Assembly (NCBI GenBank): GCA_016871495.1
Contig: VHDF01000021.1
Location: forward strand, 1-64,000
Length of the DNA: 64,000 bases
Origin: Verrucomicrobiota bacterium
GTDB lineage: Bacteria > Verrucomicrobiota > Verrucomicrobiia > Limisphaerales > VHDF01
Direction of reading: 5' to 3'
The notes beneath the pieces are model-generated. The model had not been told where the DNA came from. It ran no database searches and saw only the letters and a list, made by a program, of their open reading frames with translations. Of this stretch, positions 9,300 through 18,296 are shown in pieces. Within the stretch, counting starts at the first letter, position 1. Each line of letters starts with the position of its first letter. The position numbers and the translations under genes were made by a program.

Positions 9300-10549
9300 C
9301 GTTCACGGCCCTCACGCCCCTCGAAGGAGCGCGGCACCCAGTGACGGATCAGTTCAAAGTCCGGCGAGAAGCGCGCCAGCACTTCCTTCACAGTTGCCGC
9401 GTGGGGAGGACCCGCCTCATCCTCCGGTTGCAAGTAATGGATGGCCAGAAAATGACCTCCCGGTTCGAGCCAGGCTCGGACGGATTGCGCATAGGCAGTT
9501 CGCCGGGCGGGTGGGATCGCGCAGAAGAGCGTGTGCTCGAATAGCCAGTCGAATTTCGCCGGGGGCGGCGTGGAGAGGAAGTCTGCTTGCACGAATTCCA
9601 ACCGTTCGCTTCGGTGCGTTCGAGATGCTTCCCTCACGGCGCTGGGAGCCAAATCAAATCCCGTGGCATGAAAACCCGCCTCCGCCCAGGCCCGTGCATC
9701 ATGTCCTCGCCCGCACCCCGGCACGGCAACCCGTTGATCCGGGCGGAACGATGTCGCGTGGTCCTTCAGAAAATCGATCAGGCCGGGAGCCGGAGCGCCC
9801 TTGTCCCACCGGGTGTCCCCCGCTTGATAGAGTGATTCCCAATCGGTTTCCTTTTCCCAATGGGTTCCGGCGGCTGCCATTCTCGCCGCGGAGCAGCCTT
9901 CCAGCGACTCAACCGCCCATTCGGGAGAATGCGCCAGCAATTCCGCGAGCGTCTCGCCTCCCGTGGCCACGGCCACGCAACGCGCTCCGATATGATGGGC
10001 GCATTCAATATCGGCCCGGGTATCGCCAACGACAACGATTTCTCGACCCTCGAGGTTTGACCCGAATCTCCGGCGCAGCTTGTCGAGGGCAAGCACGGCA
10101 AGTTCGTTGCGAATCGGGTGTTCATCGCCGAAAACACCCAGTTCAAACTGCCCGTTCAGTCCATGCGCCTCGAGCTTGAGCGCGGCCCCCGCACGAATGT
10201 TGCCCGTCAGCAATCCAACGAGAGGTGGCTCGGGCAGGGTGCGCAAGCCGTCCAGCGCCTGAGCGATTCCCGGGCATGGCTGGCCCGCGCATCGGCGAAG
10301 CTCATCCCGCAAAAACTCAAGATAGGCGTCGAGAAATCGCTGGACCTCGGAGGAACCAGAGGGAAGCCCGTGTTTTTGAAAAAATTCGTGAACCAGCGAA
10401 GTATCCGTCCGTCCATGAAACTTCATGCCGTCGGTCCCGCGGGGAATGCCATAGACGAGCTCCGAGGTTTGCGCAAAGGCGCGCGTCCCCGCCCCTCCGG
10501 TGCGGATCAATGTTCCGTCGATGTCGAACAGAACTGCTTTCGTCGTCAC
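9275..10549 (-). CDS. HAD-superfamily phosphatase fused to TPMT-like methyltransferase
   Basis: 424 residues in one uninterrupted frame. Residues about 1-220 are a HAD hydrolase: motif I DIDGT (9-13), motif II near LLTGN, a lysine near 143-160 and motif IV GDTRADIECA. From about residue 226 (WEKETDWESLYQAGDTRWD) the protein is a class I SAM-dependent methyltransferase of thiopurine methyltransferase type, with motif I VPGCGRGHDA and acidic GFDLAPSA. Either half may be free-standing elsewhere. The start is uncertain: GTG at 10549 or 10555, neither with a clear Shine-Dalgarno. The frame stays open to 10939 only because it reads through a repeat. Confidence 0.8.
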   Translation of the reverse strand: MTTKAVLFDIDGTLIRTGGAGTRAFAQTSELVYGIPRGTDGMKFHGRTDTSLVHEFFQKHGLPSGSSEVQRFLDAYLEFLRDELRRCAGQPCPGIAQALDGLRTLPEPPLVGLLTGNIRAGAALKLEAHGLNGQFELGVFGDEHPIRNELAVLALDKLRRRFGSNLEGREIVVVGDTRADIECAHHIGARCVAVATGGETLAELLAHSPEWAVESLEGCSAARMAAAGTHWEKETDWESLYQAGDTRWDKGAPAPGLIDFLKDHATSFRPDQRVAVPGCGRGHDARAWAEAGFHATGFDLAPSAVREASRTHRSERLEFVQADFLSTPPPAKFDWLFEHTLFCAIPPARRTAYAQSVRAWLEPGGHFLAIHYLQPEDEAGPPHAATVKEVLARFSPDFELIRHWVPRSFEGREGRERCFLWRKL

Positions 10550-10611
10550 GGGCACAGTCTGAAGCAAGCTCCGCGGCTTGTCGATGATCCGGCCTGGGAC
10601 CAACCCAGCGG

Positions 10612-10830
10612 CTGTGCATCCTGAAGTTGTCTGTCGTGTGGCGCAGGCATCCCAGCCTGCCGTATCGCCGACGGCCCGTCGGCCCGGCGGGTGAAGAACG
10701 AGGCCCTTCCATGCTCTCCACGCGCCTGGTTTCCTTCGTCGCCCCGCAGGCTGGGCAGCCTGCGATACAGCAGACAGGGCTGTCTGCGTTACCACGACAA
10801 CCCGGTCGCCGACAACTTCTGGATGCCCCG
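10612..10830. mobile_element. MITE-like palindromic element, family 1, copy c
   Basis: Left end CTGTGCATCCTGAAGTTGTC and right end GACAACTTCTGGATGCCCCG form imperfect terminal inverted repeats. The interior matches copies at 1808, 5456 and 14826. No clear flanking duplication was seen. Confidence 0.8.
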
Positions 10831-10850
10831 TCAGGGCCGCGGCGTTTACG

Positions 10851-11066
10851 CCGCCAAACGGAAATAGGATTTGGTCACAACCCCGTTGGGGTTGGTTTCC
10901 ATTGGCGAATCGTGACCCAAGGTAGCTCGTTCCTCGCAACCTTGGGCTTTGGGACGGAATCCCGTTGGGATTCTTGAGGTGCTCGACATGTCGATCCCTT
11001 GAGTATTTTCACGAATCAAAGCGAGTGGACACCAATCGGGCGATCAGGAGCGCCGCGCATCCCGAA
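10851..11066. repeat. Repeat family 3 (half) plus module X, copy 2
   Basis: 10851-10991 repeats 5819-5958 nearly base for base, and 10989-11066 repeats module X of 5395-5467. Only the right arm of the family 3 inverted repeat is present. Module order differs between the two sites, so the pieces appear to move or recombine independently. Confidence 0.75.
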
Positions 11067-11099
11067 GCCGTGTCAGTCTGATTCACGAAGTCCAGGAAA

Positions 11100-14000
11100 T
11101 CATGGCGTTCTCTCTTTTTGAGCCACGATGACTTGCCGTGCTCCCGCTTGAACCCGGACGGAGTGCATGGATCCGTCGGGCCAAGTCACTTCGATCCCGG
11201 CGGGTTCCAACCCTTTGGGCACCCCGAAGCTGAGGGCTGGACTCGACTGCGAAAGATACCCCGTACCCGCCTGCACTTCCGCCGTTTGCGTCGAGCCGTT
11301 GTTCAGCGTCATCCTGACTCGGGCTCCGATTGCGGTCGGGTTCCCGCGCCGCCCTTGGAGAATGACACGCAATGGACGGTGTTCGGAGTGTCCCGTGTGA
11401 TTCAAGGTTCGGAGTTCTCCGTCGTTGAGGGCTATGAGCAGGTCCGGCCAGCCATCTTGATTCCAGTCCGTAGCGGACATGCCCTTGGCATCTTCCGGGA
11501 TCACCAGTCCGCTCATCGCTGGAGGGACGGGGGTGAAGCGGCCGCCGCCCACGCCGCGCAGCACGATGCCCAGTCCTCCGGCCCTGCGGCCCGTCTCCGG
11601 CCTCGAAGAAAAGGAATTCTGGACCAGGCAAAGGTCCGTAATTCCATCGGCATCCAAATCGGTGGCAACGATGCCATAGGCCGGCGCGCTTTGCGCCAGG
11701 CGCGGAAAGGGAACGAATTTGAATCGTGCCTTGCCGTCGTTGATGAGTGCTCCCGATTCAGCGGTATTGACCTCCCATTTCCGCGCGGAGCGCAGCCGCT
11801 CGGGAGAAAAAAGCTCCGTGAGAGGGGCGTTGGCAAAACTTTGAAACGTAGGCGTCCTTTCCTGCAGGAAGGGGAACACCGCTGCCAGCGTGAAACGGTC
11901 GCGACGGGGAAAAAGCTGTCCCGACTCCCACTCGGCTTCGAGAATCTGCGGGATGGCTTCTTCTCCGAATTGGCCGAACAACAGGACGGCTGGCGACACG
12001 TTCGAAACCGGATAGGGCGTGTTCAAGCCTGCATTCGACACGCCAAAGTCAATGTCGCCGTCGCCGTCGAAATCGCGGGCCGCAATGCCATTCCACCATC
12101 CGAGCCGGGATTCCAAGCCCGCCTCCCGGGTGCGGTCCACGAGCCGTCCCCGATCGTTCTGGTAACATTGAACCGGACCCCATTCTTGCGCGATCATCAG
12201 ATCGAGCCATCCATCCGCGTCGGTGTCGGACCAGACGGCGCCGGAAACCAAGCCGGTGTCCCGCAGGCCTGGGGCGGCGATTTCTGTCACGTCCGTGAAA
12301 CGTCCCTGGTTATTCTGCCAAAGATGGCTTCGCGGAGTGGCGGGATACTTGCCCGGCACGCATCGGCCTCCGATGAAAAGATCGAGGTCGCCGTCACGAT
12401 CGAAATCGGACGCGACGACGGCGCTGCCGGAATCACGTTCAACAGGCAGGACGCCCTCTTCAGCCTTTTTGAATCCGCCCCGGCCATCATTCCAATAGAG
12501 CCGATCCTGCAACACGGCATCACCCGGTTCGCACTCGACACCTCCCGACACCACGAACAGATCGAGGTCGCCGTCCGCGTCTGCGTCGAAGAACAGGGCG
12601 CCCATGTCCTCGCACTCGCGATCCTGTTCGAAACAATCCATGGATTGGCGCTCCCATCGTCCCTCCCGGCTGAGCAACCAAAGCGACCCGGCCTGTTGTG
12701 CCGCGCCGCCGAGATAGAAGTCTTCGTCACCGTCGCCATCCACGTCTCCCACCGCGATGCCAGGACCCAGTTGAGAAAGCTTCCAAGGAAGCAACGGTTC
12801 GCGGGCGAAATCCTCGAAGATTCTTTCACGGTGCCGGGCTCCCTCGGCCTGGCGGCTGGGTTGAAACCAAGGCGTTGTCGTGGGTGGGGATCCACTCGGA
12901 GTCAATCCCTCCGACTGGGTGAGCGAATACGATCGGTCCGCCGCCAGGCCCGCGAATGACTCGACCGAACCATCCGGCCATTGGACCTTCAGTTGTTCGA
13001 CGGTGGACTCCGAACCGAGGCCGAAGTGAAGCAGGGGTTCGCTCGCGGACATGAAGCCGCTGCTTTGTCCAAGGCAGCGCACTTGACGTCCTGACTTCGT
13101 GACCACGCTGACCGTCGTGCCAATCCCGGCGGTGTTGCCCCCCAAAGCGCGAAGGCGAAGGACGATCCGGTGATTCCGAGTCTCATGGTTTTGGTAAACG
13201 GAAAGAGGCTCGCCAAAGTTCATCACCACGAGGTCCAGATCGCCGTCGCGGTCGAAATCCCCGGTGGCGGCTCCGAAGCTGGCGGTGAATTGATTCAAGC
13301 CCCACGGCGCGCCCGCGGGTTCAAAACGCAGATCACCCAAATTGCGGTAGGCCAGGTTTTCCTGCTTGAGCACCGGCATGGCACGCCATCCGGGGCTGTC
13401 CCGCTCCTTCATGCGACCCGCCAGGTCGTTGTGGAGGAAATCGCGCGACATGCCGTTGGCGACGAACAAATCGACCCAGCCGTCATTGTCGAAATCGGCC
13501 CACTTGGGCGACCACGTCCAATCGGTCGCGTCCAACCCGGTGAGTTGAGCGGTCTCGATCACATGCTCGAGACCGGTGCCCAGGTAAAGGGTGTTGCGGG
13601 CATACTGCTTGGGATGGGAAGCGAAAAAGAACCACCGTTCCTTTTCAGGATTATCGCCCGTGATGATGCGCCTTGCCCTTGTCCTGGCCGCCATGTCCGT
13701 GGCCATGAAATCGATGTGTCCATCGTTGTCGATATCCGCCGAATCAACTCCCATCGACGACCAGGGCGTGTGCGGCAAGACCGCTGCGGCCGTGTCGGTG
13801 AAGCTTCCGTCCTGGTTGTTGCGATAAAGGCGGTCTGGCCCGCGATAATCGTTGCTCACGTAAAGGTCCGGCCAGCCATCCTCGTTGTAATCCCACCATG
13901 CCGCCGCCAAGCCGATATCCTGGCCTCGAATTCCAGCCTGATCGGTCCGATTGGTGAATCGGCCCTTTCCTTCGTTGCGAAAAAGGAGATCGGCTTGTCC

Positions 14001-14756
14001 GGCGATCACGAGTTCAACGCGTCCCTGTCCCTTGTCCCAAACTTGAAACGATTCCCGAAAGGGAGGCGTGACTTCGACTTGGCCAGCACGGGATCGAAGA
14101 ATGCCGCGGCGCTGGGCTTCTGCCGTGGACCGCGGGAGCCGGAATCCGGCACCGGTCGGAAGACGGTGCGTGACCAGGTAGGCGTCCAAATCACCATCCC
14201 GGTCATAATCGGCGAAGGCCATGCTCACGCTGGCGCCATGAAAATCGAGTCCATGGGTTCGCGCGGACTCCACGAACGATCCATTGCCTTGATTCACGAA
14301 CAGCAAATTGGGTCCGTTCAAGACGCACACCTGCAGGTCCAAATCGCCATCCCCGTCAATATCCACAAACGTCGTTCCGCCGCACCAGCGGCCGGAAGCG
14401 CTCACCCCTGCCCGATCGGTCACGTCCTCGAACCGCCAGTTTCCGCGATTTCGGTAAAGCCGGTTCCCTTGATCGTAATGGGTGATGAAGAGATCCGGCC
14501 ATCCGTCGAGATCGTAGTCACCCACCGCCACGCCCGCGCCCGCGCCTTGATCCTGGAGCAGTGCCAACGGCGCGTGATCCGGAAAACGATGAACGAGATC
14601 AATGCCGGTGTGGGAAGCGGGCATGGTTTCGAACAGGGAATTCGAACCGGAAGCCTTCCTTGATGGGAGGGGGGAGGAAACGATCGCGGTCTGAGCCGCA
14701 CGCGATGAATCCGCCGCGCCCGCCTCCGGTCCGACGCCGGACACGAGCAGGACCAT
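11100..14756 (-). CDS. Giant exported FG-GAP/VCBS repeat protein with two ASPIC/UnbV domains
   Basis: 1,218 residues from the ATG at 14756. Many calcium-binding-like blade motifs of the type D.D.DGDLDL / DYNEDGWPDL (for example DYDLDGWPD, DIDGDGDLD, DFDNDGWVD) indicate beta-propellers. The protein is a tandem of two lobes, each ending in an ASPIC/UnbV-like domain: GNTAGIGTTV...WPDGS mid-protein and NPTAIGARVR...WPDGS at the C-terminus. A secreted or surface role is typical of the family; function unknown. The start is doubtful: a family 1 element ends 70 bp upstream, the frame runs on through it, and no start codon gives a standard signal peptide, so the original 5' end may have been altered. 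Confidence 0.8.
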   Translation of the reverse strand: MVLLVSGVGPEAGAADSSRAAQTAIVSSPLPSRKASGSNSLFETMPASHTGIDLVHRFPDHAPLALLQDQGAGAGVAVGDYDLDGWPDLFITHYDQGNRLYRNRGNWRFEDVTDRAGVSASGRWCGGTTFVDIDGDGDLDLQVCVLNGPNLLFVNQGNGSFVESARTHGLDFHGASVSMAFADYDRDGDLDAYLVTHRLPTGAGFRLPRSTAEAQRRGILRSRAGQVEVTPPFRESFQVWDKGQGRVELVIAGQADLLFRNEGKGRFTNRTDQAGIRGQDIGLAAAWWDYNEDGWPDLYVSNDYRGPDRLYRNNQDGSFTDTAAAVLPHTPWSSMGVDSADIDNDGHIDFMATDMAARTRARRIITGDNPEKERWFFFASHPKQYARNTLYLGTGLEHVIETAQLTGLDATDWTWSPKWADFDNDGWVDLFVANGMSRDFLHNDLAGRMKERDSPGWRAMPVLKQENLAYRNLGDLRFEPAGAPWGLNQFTASFGAATGDFDRDGDLDLVVMNFGEPLSVYQNHETRNHRIVLRLRALGGNTAGIGTTVSVVTKSGRQVRCLGQSSGFMSASEPLLHFGLGSESTVEQLKVQWPDGSVESFAGLAADRSYSLTQSEGLTPSGSPPTTTPWFQPSRQAEGARHRERIFEDFAREPLLPWKLSQLGPGIAVGDVDGDGDEDFYLGGAAQQAGSLWLLSREGRWERQSMDCFEQDRECEDMGALFFDADADGDLDLFVVSGGVECEPGDAVLQDRLYWNDGRGGFKKAEEGVLPVERDSGSAVVASDFDRDGDLDLFIGGRCVPGKYPATPRSHLWQNNQGRFTDVTEIAAPGLRDTGLVSGAVWSDTDADGWLDLMIAQEWGPVQCYQNDRGRLVDRTREAGLESRLGWWNGIAARDFDGDGDIDFGVSNAGLNTPYPVSNVSPAVLLFGQFGEEAIPQILEAEWESGQLFPRRDRFTLAAVFPFLQERTPTFQSFANAPLTELFSPERLRSARKWEVNTAESGALINDGKARFKFVPFPRLAQSAPAYGIVATDLDADGITDLCLVQNSFSSRPETGRRAGGLGIVLRGVGGGRFTPVPPAMSGLVIPEDAKGMSATDWNQDGWPDLLIALNDGELRTLNHTGHSEHRPLRVILQGRRGNPTAIGARVRMTLNNGSTQTAEVQAGTGYLSQSSPALSFGVPKGLEPAGIEVTWPDGSMHSVRVQAGARQVIVAQKERTP

Positions 14757-14825
14757 GGCTGCCGCCCCGGGAAATGAGAACGCGCTCCTGATGTGGATCC
14801 GTGGACGTGCTTGTTGAGTGAGGGC

Positions 14826-15044
14826 TGGTGCATCCAGAGGTTGTCGGTGACCGGGTTGTCGTGGTAACGCAGACAGCCCTGCCTGCTGTTTCGAAGGCTG
14901 CCCAGCCTGCGGGGCGACGAAGGGAACCAGGCGCGTGGAGAGCATGGAAGGGCCTCGTTCTCCACCCGCCGGGCCGACGGGCCGTCGGCGATACGGCAGG
15001 CTGGGCAGCCTGCGCCACACGACAGACAACTTCGGGATGCACGG
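14826..15044. mobile_element. MITE-like palindromic element, family 1, copy d, with 8/9 target duplication
   Basis: Terminal inverted repeats TGGTGCATCCAGAGGTTGTC and GACAACTTCGGGATGCACGG. It is flanked by AGTGAGGGC (14817-14825) and GGTGAGGGC (15045-15053), which match at 8 of 9 positions. It lies between the start of the FG-GAP gene and the divergent secreted-protein gene at 15117, so it must influence both upstream regions. Confidence 0.85.
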
Positions 15045-15116
15045 GGTGAGGGCCATGACCGCATCTGTTTATTGACACACTGGGATCCGCTTGAATATTA
15101 AAGGCCGCGAATCCCA

Positions 15117-17024
15117 ATGAAAAACCTTTTTGCCGCCTCTCTGGGCCTTGCTTTGGCTTTTCTGCCAGGCAAAGCGTATTCACAGGAGTTTGACATCACG
15201 ACCTTCGATCCCACTTCGGCGGGACGATGGTCGGAACTTGGTCGAACGACACTGATGGTTCCGAAGGTCCCCAACGGATCCATCAAACTCGATAACGCGG
15301 TGACCTCCGGCGAGTACGGCGGTTTCACCGGGGTCCCCGTCACGCCCGGCGTCAATGCCTGGATCCTGGATTTTCCCGGTGACCGTGTCTGGACCAACCC
15401 TGCCGATTCCAGCTTCACGTTTTACCTCGCCCACGACGATGATTTCTTCTACGTCGGAATCCAGGCCAAAGATGACGTGATCAACAGCGACAATCCCAAT
15501 ACAGCGTTTTGGAACGACGACGCCATTGAGATCGTGGTGGACGCGTTGAACGACCGGTTCGACAATAACACCGACAGCTCCAAGGATCCCGTCGGAGGAC
15601 ATAATTACGTCAATTACCAGGGCCGATTTTCGGCCTGGAACGAAGCCACCAACGAGAAGGCCAGTGAAACTTGGGCCAGCGCGGTGCCGTGGAAATACGG
15701 GCCGAACGACGATGTCTTCGGCGTCGGCAAGGCCGTGACCGGTGGTTGGGACATGGAGGTGCGTTTCAAGAAGCGCATGTTCGAGGATGCCACCGCCAAG
15801 AACAAACTGGTGAACGGCTACACCATGGGCTTCAACATCGGCATGGACGATGACGACAAGCAAGGTCAAGGGACCAATGGCGACAAGTCGCGCTCCCAGG
15901 ATTTGGAACTGCAATACTTTTGGGCCAACCGCCAGCGTGTCAAAGGCTACAACGCGGAATATCTGGCCTCGCTCACGCCGGAAGATAAAGCCGCCCAAGT
16001 CTGGCGGGCCGATGCCGAGAATTTTCCTCTCACGATCGACAGCGCCGGGCGCCTGTCGCACGGCGGAACGGGTGAAATCATCTTTGGATTCGACGCTGAC
16101 AAGCGGTCCAGCGGCAAGGTTCTCTTTATTTGCTCCAACTCGGATTCGCCGATCAACGCGGATGGAGCGTTGATCGCGTTGTTGCGCGCCAAAGGCTACA
16201 CGGTCACGCTGTACGAGTCGGGCGGCCAACCGGACGCCTTGCGCCAGGCCGCGGCCGGCCAGGACGTCGTTTTGATTTCCGAAAGCATTGGTTCGGGCAC
16301 CGTCCTTGAGCCCATTGGGGATCCCCCCGTGCAGAAGTTTATCCTACGCGACACCGACATTCCCGTCATTTCCTACGAGGCGTTCATGTGGGATAACGCG
16401 GAGTGGGTGGAGCACCCGGACGGGTTTGCGAACGAATTCTCCTTCTTCGGCAACACGGGCCGCACCGAGGATACCCAGCCGGCCGAACTGAAGGACCCGG
16501 CGGATTCCGTTCACATTCGCAGCGCCAGCCATCCCATTGCCGGCGGTCTGACGGGCAAGGTCAAGGTGTTCAACACCCCCTACAGCCTCAATTACGGACG
16601 GCCCTCGGCGGATGCCGACGTCGTGGCCAGCAGCCTGGCCAACGGAACCTATCCGACCCTCTTCGTTTATGAGAAGGGTGACAAACTCGTGGACGGCAGC
16701 GTGGCACCCAACAAGCGCATCGGATTGTTTTTGGGACAGGCAGCCAGCTTGACTGCGAACTGGGGCCCTGAATTGCGTTATCTCACGGAAGCAGGAAAAA
16801 CCCTGATCTTGAATTCCGTCGATTACGCCGTTGGGAAGAAGGAGCAGCCCAAGCCGACGCTCTCCCTTGCTCGCGATGGGAAGGACGTGGTGCTGACCTA
16901 TGCGGGAGGCACCCTGCAAAGCGCAGGAGCCGTGGACGGCCCCTGGACCAATGAAACCGGCCCGAGCCCGTTGAAGGTTTCAGCAGCCGCGGGCGCGAAG
17001 TTCTACCGCGTCCGGGGCAACTGA
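15117..17024 (+). CDS. Secreted CBM9-like/ThuA-like protein with shared C-terminal domain
   Basis: 635 residues with signal peptide MKNLFAASLGLALAFLPGKAYS. Residues about 45-300 resemble a CBM9/DOMON-type sugar-binding sandwich (FTFYLAHDDDFFYVGIQAKDD, FWNDDAIEIVVD). Residues about 335-570 look like a ThuA/glutamine-amidotransferase-like Rossmann region (KVLFICSNSD, LLRAKGYTVTLYES, DVVLISESIGSG), but no catalytic Cys triad was identified. The C-terminal ~55 residues (LQSAGAVDGPW...KFYRVRGN) match the end of the 937-residue protein. An extracellular carbohydrate-related role is inferred. A strong terminator follows. Confidence 0.75.
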   Translation: MKNLFAASLGLALAFLPGKAYSQEFDITTFDPTSAGRWSELGRTTLMVPKVPNGSIKLDNAVTSGEYGGFTGVPVTPGVNAWILDFPGDRVWTNPADSSFTFYLAHDDDFFYVGIQAKDDVINSDNPNTAFWNDDAIEIVVDALNDRFDNNTDSSKDPVGGHNYVNYQGRFSAWNEATNEKASETWASAVPWKYGPNDDVFGVGKAVTGGWDMEVRFKKRMFEDATAKNKLVNGYTMGFNIGMDDDDKQGQGTNGDKSRSQDLELQYFWANRQRVKGYNAEYLASLTPEDKAAQVWRADAENFPLTIDSAGRLSHGGTGEIIFGFDADKRSSGKVLFICSNSDSPINADGALIALLRAKGYTVTLYESGGQPDALRQAAAGQDVVLISESIGSGTVLEPIGDPPVQKFILRDTDIPVISYEAFMWDNAEWVEHPDGFANEFSFFGNTGRTEDTQPAELKDPADSVHIRSASHPIAGGLTGKVKVFNTPYSLNYGRPSADADVVASSLANGTYPTLFVYEKGDKLVDGSVAPNKRIGLFLGQAASLTANWGPELRYLTEAGKTLILNSVDYAVGKKEQPKPTLSLARDGKDVVLTYAGGTLQSAGAVDGPWTNETGPSPLKVSAAAGAKFYRVRGN

Positions 17025-17059
17025 TCCGGGACGCGAACTCTCTGACCGTACAACGACTC

Positions 17060-17088
17060 AAGCGCGGACGTTTTCGTCCGCGCTTTTT
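17060..17088 (+). terminator. Rho-independent terminator
   Basis: 11-bp stem AAGCGCGGACG / CGTCCGCGCTT with a TTTT loop, followed by a short T run, 35 bp after the stop at 17024. Confidence 0.9.
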
Positions 17089-17162
17089 CGTGCTCTATCG
17101 GACATCTCAACTGCTGTGGTGAGCAAAAGAACTCCGCCGGGCCGAAGTGCGGAACGGTGAGT

Positions 17163-17179
17163 AACTTGAGCATCAAGTT
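17163..17179. promoter_or_regulatory. Dyad-symmetric site of unknown role
   Basis: AACTTGA-GCA-TCAAGTT, a 7-bp perfect dyad with a 3-bp spacer, in the gap between the terminator and the prepilin pseudogene. It could be an operator or a chance palindrome. Confidence 0.3.
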
Positions 17180-17293
17180 AGTCGGGAGGATTATGGGTGA
17201 CATTTTCTCCAGGTCAAAATCCCGGCGCGGGAAAATCGGAATTCATTGTTGCGCAATTCCTTATCCCGCGAGCGAAGCCGGCTTGAATCGAGA

Positions 17294-18019
17294 TTACCGG
17301 CCCAGCTCGACGCGATCGACCACGGTCTTTTGCAGTCGCGTCAGGTCGCGGTCCACGGGTGTCACCGCCGCCGCGTCCAGGGTCTTCATGCGGCAGGTGT
17401 TGGGCTCGATCCATTTCCAGAGTTCGGCGTGGCCGTCGGCAAAGGAGAGGACTCCGCCGCAATTGTGGCGGGAAGCGGGCGCGTTTTGCCAGTAAGGCGT
17501 AGTGTCGAAGCAGCGGACCGCAAAAAAGCCGTCGTCGATTGTGTACGGGTTCTCGTCAATGAAGACCAGGGCGCGGGAAGGTCCGGGGGCCTGAATGTCG
17601 CTGAATTTTTTGTGAGCTTTCACTCGATCCTGTTGCACCCAGTCGGCGTTGCCGTTCATGTGCCCGCTCATCGAGTAGCTGCGGACGCGCTTCACCTTGC
17701 GCGCGCCGGTCGGCGGCCAGGGTTGATCCGCTGGACAAATGTAGATGTCCAGGGAGGTGTTGTATTTGTACAAGGCCCCGTTGGTGATGATGGTGATGTT
17801 GGTCTAATCGGGCGCGCCGGAGATGGTAAAGCGTGCGTCGATCCATGAATTGGGACTGCCGAGCTCGTTGGGGATCAGTTTTCCATTGTTGTCACCCTCG
17901 TACATAATCCAACAAAGCTGAAGCTGCTTGAGGTTGCTCAGGCACTTGATGCCTTGGGCCTTGGTCTTCGCCTTGCTCAAGGCCGGCGAAAGGGTTTCAG
18001 CAGATTCATAACATTCCAC
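17294..18019 (-). pseudogene. Degenerate prepilin-like (H-X9-DG type) gene
   Basis: Two segments lie in the same frame, separated by an in-frame TAG at 17804-17806. The first (18019-17807) encodes ALSKAKTKAQGIKCLSNLKQ, typical just after a prepilin helix. The second contains YICPADQPW and the conserved end SFADGHAELWKW. The hydrophobic [16 protein letters not shown]-type helix expected before ALSKAK is absent, so the 5' end is also damaged. The intact relative at 29608-30342 shows what is missing. Readthrough or a non-functional remnant are both possible; decay is more likely. Confidence 0.75.
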
Positions 18020-18133
18020 TCGTCATCGTTGTCCGAATTCCCGCAGCGCTTGCGAGCGCGTCAAAAGCCAGCTTGTCGAACGTCATGGCCAGGTTTGGGA
18101 ACGGTCCAGTTTCAACCCATTTCGTCGAAAGGC

Positions 18134-18276
18134 GCAAGCTCGCAAACAGCAGTTCTCATTTTGCCTGGAACAAGGTGGGGCGCGCACTCCGCTGCGCGCC
18201 GAGACCGGCTGTTTCCAAGAGCGGCGCGCAGCGGAGTGCTGCGCCCTACCCGTCAAATGAGAATTGCAAGCTCGCA
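18134..18276. mobile_element. Hairpin element flanked by 11-bp direct repeats
   Basis: GCAAGCTCGCA occurs at 18134-18144 and again at 18266-18276. Inside it, arms AGTTCTCATTTTG / CAAATGAGAATT and GCGCGCACTCCGCTGCGCGCC / GGCGCGCAGCGGAGTGCTGC fold into a long hairpin. The outer direct repeats resemble a target-site duplication. No coding capacity. Confidence 0.6.
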
Positions 18277-18296
18277 CAATGTACCTTTCCGACGCC

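Noticed and set aside
10549-10939. N-terminal extension of the HAD-methyltransferase frame
   Set aside because: The extra ~130 residues are translated repeat; the HAD motif DIDGT should lie close to the start.
14757-15056. N-terminal extension of the FG-GAP protein
   Set aside because: It consists of translated family 1 element plus a short spacer, and similar peptides occur at other copies.
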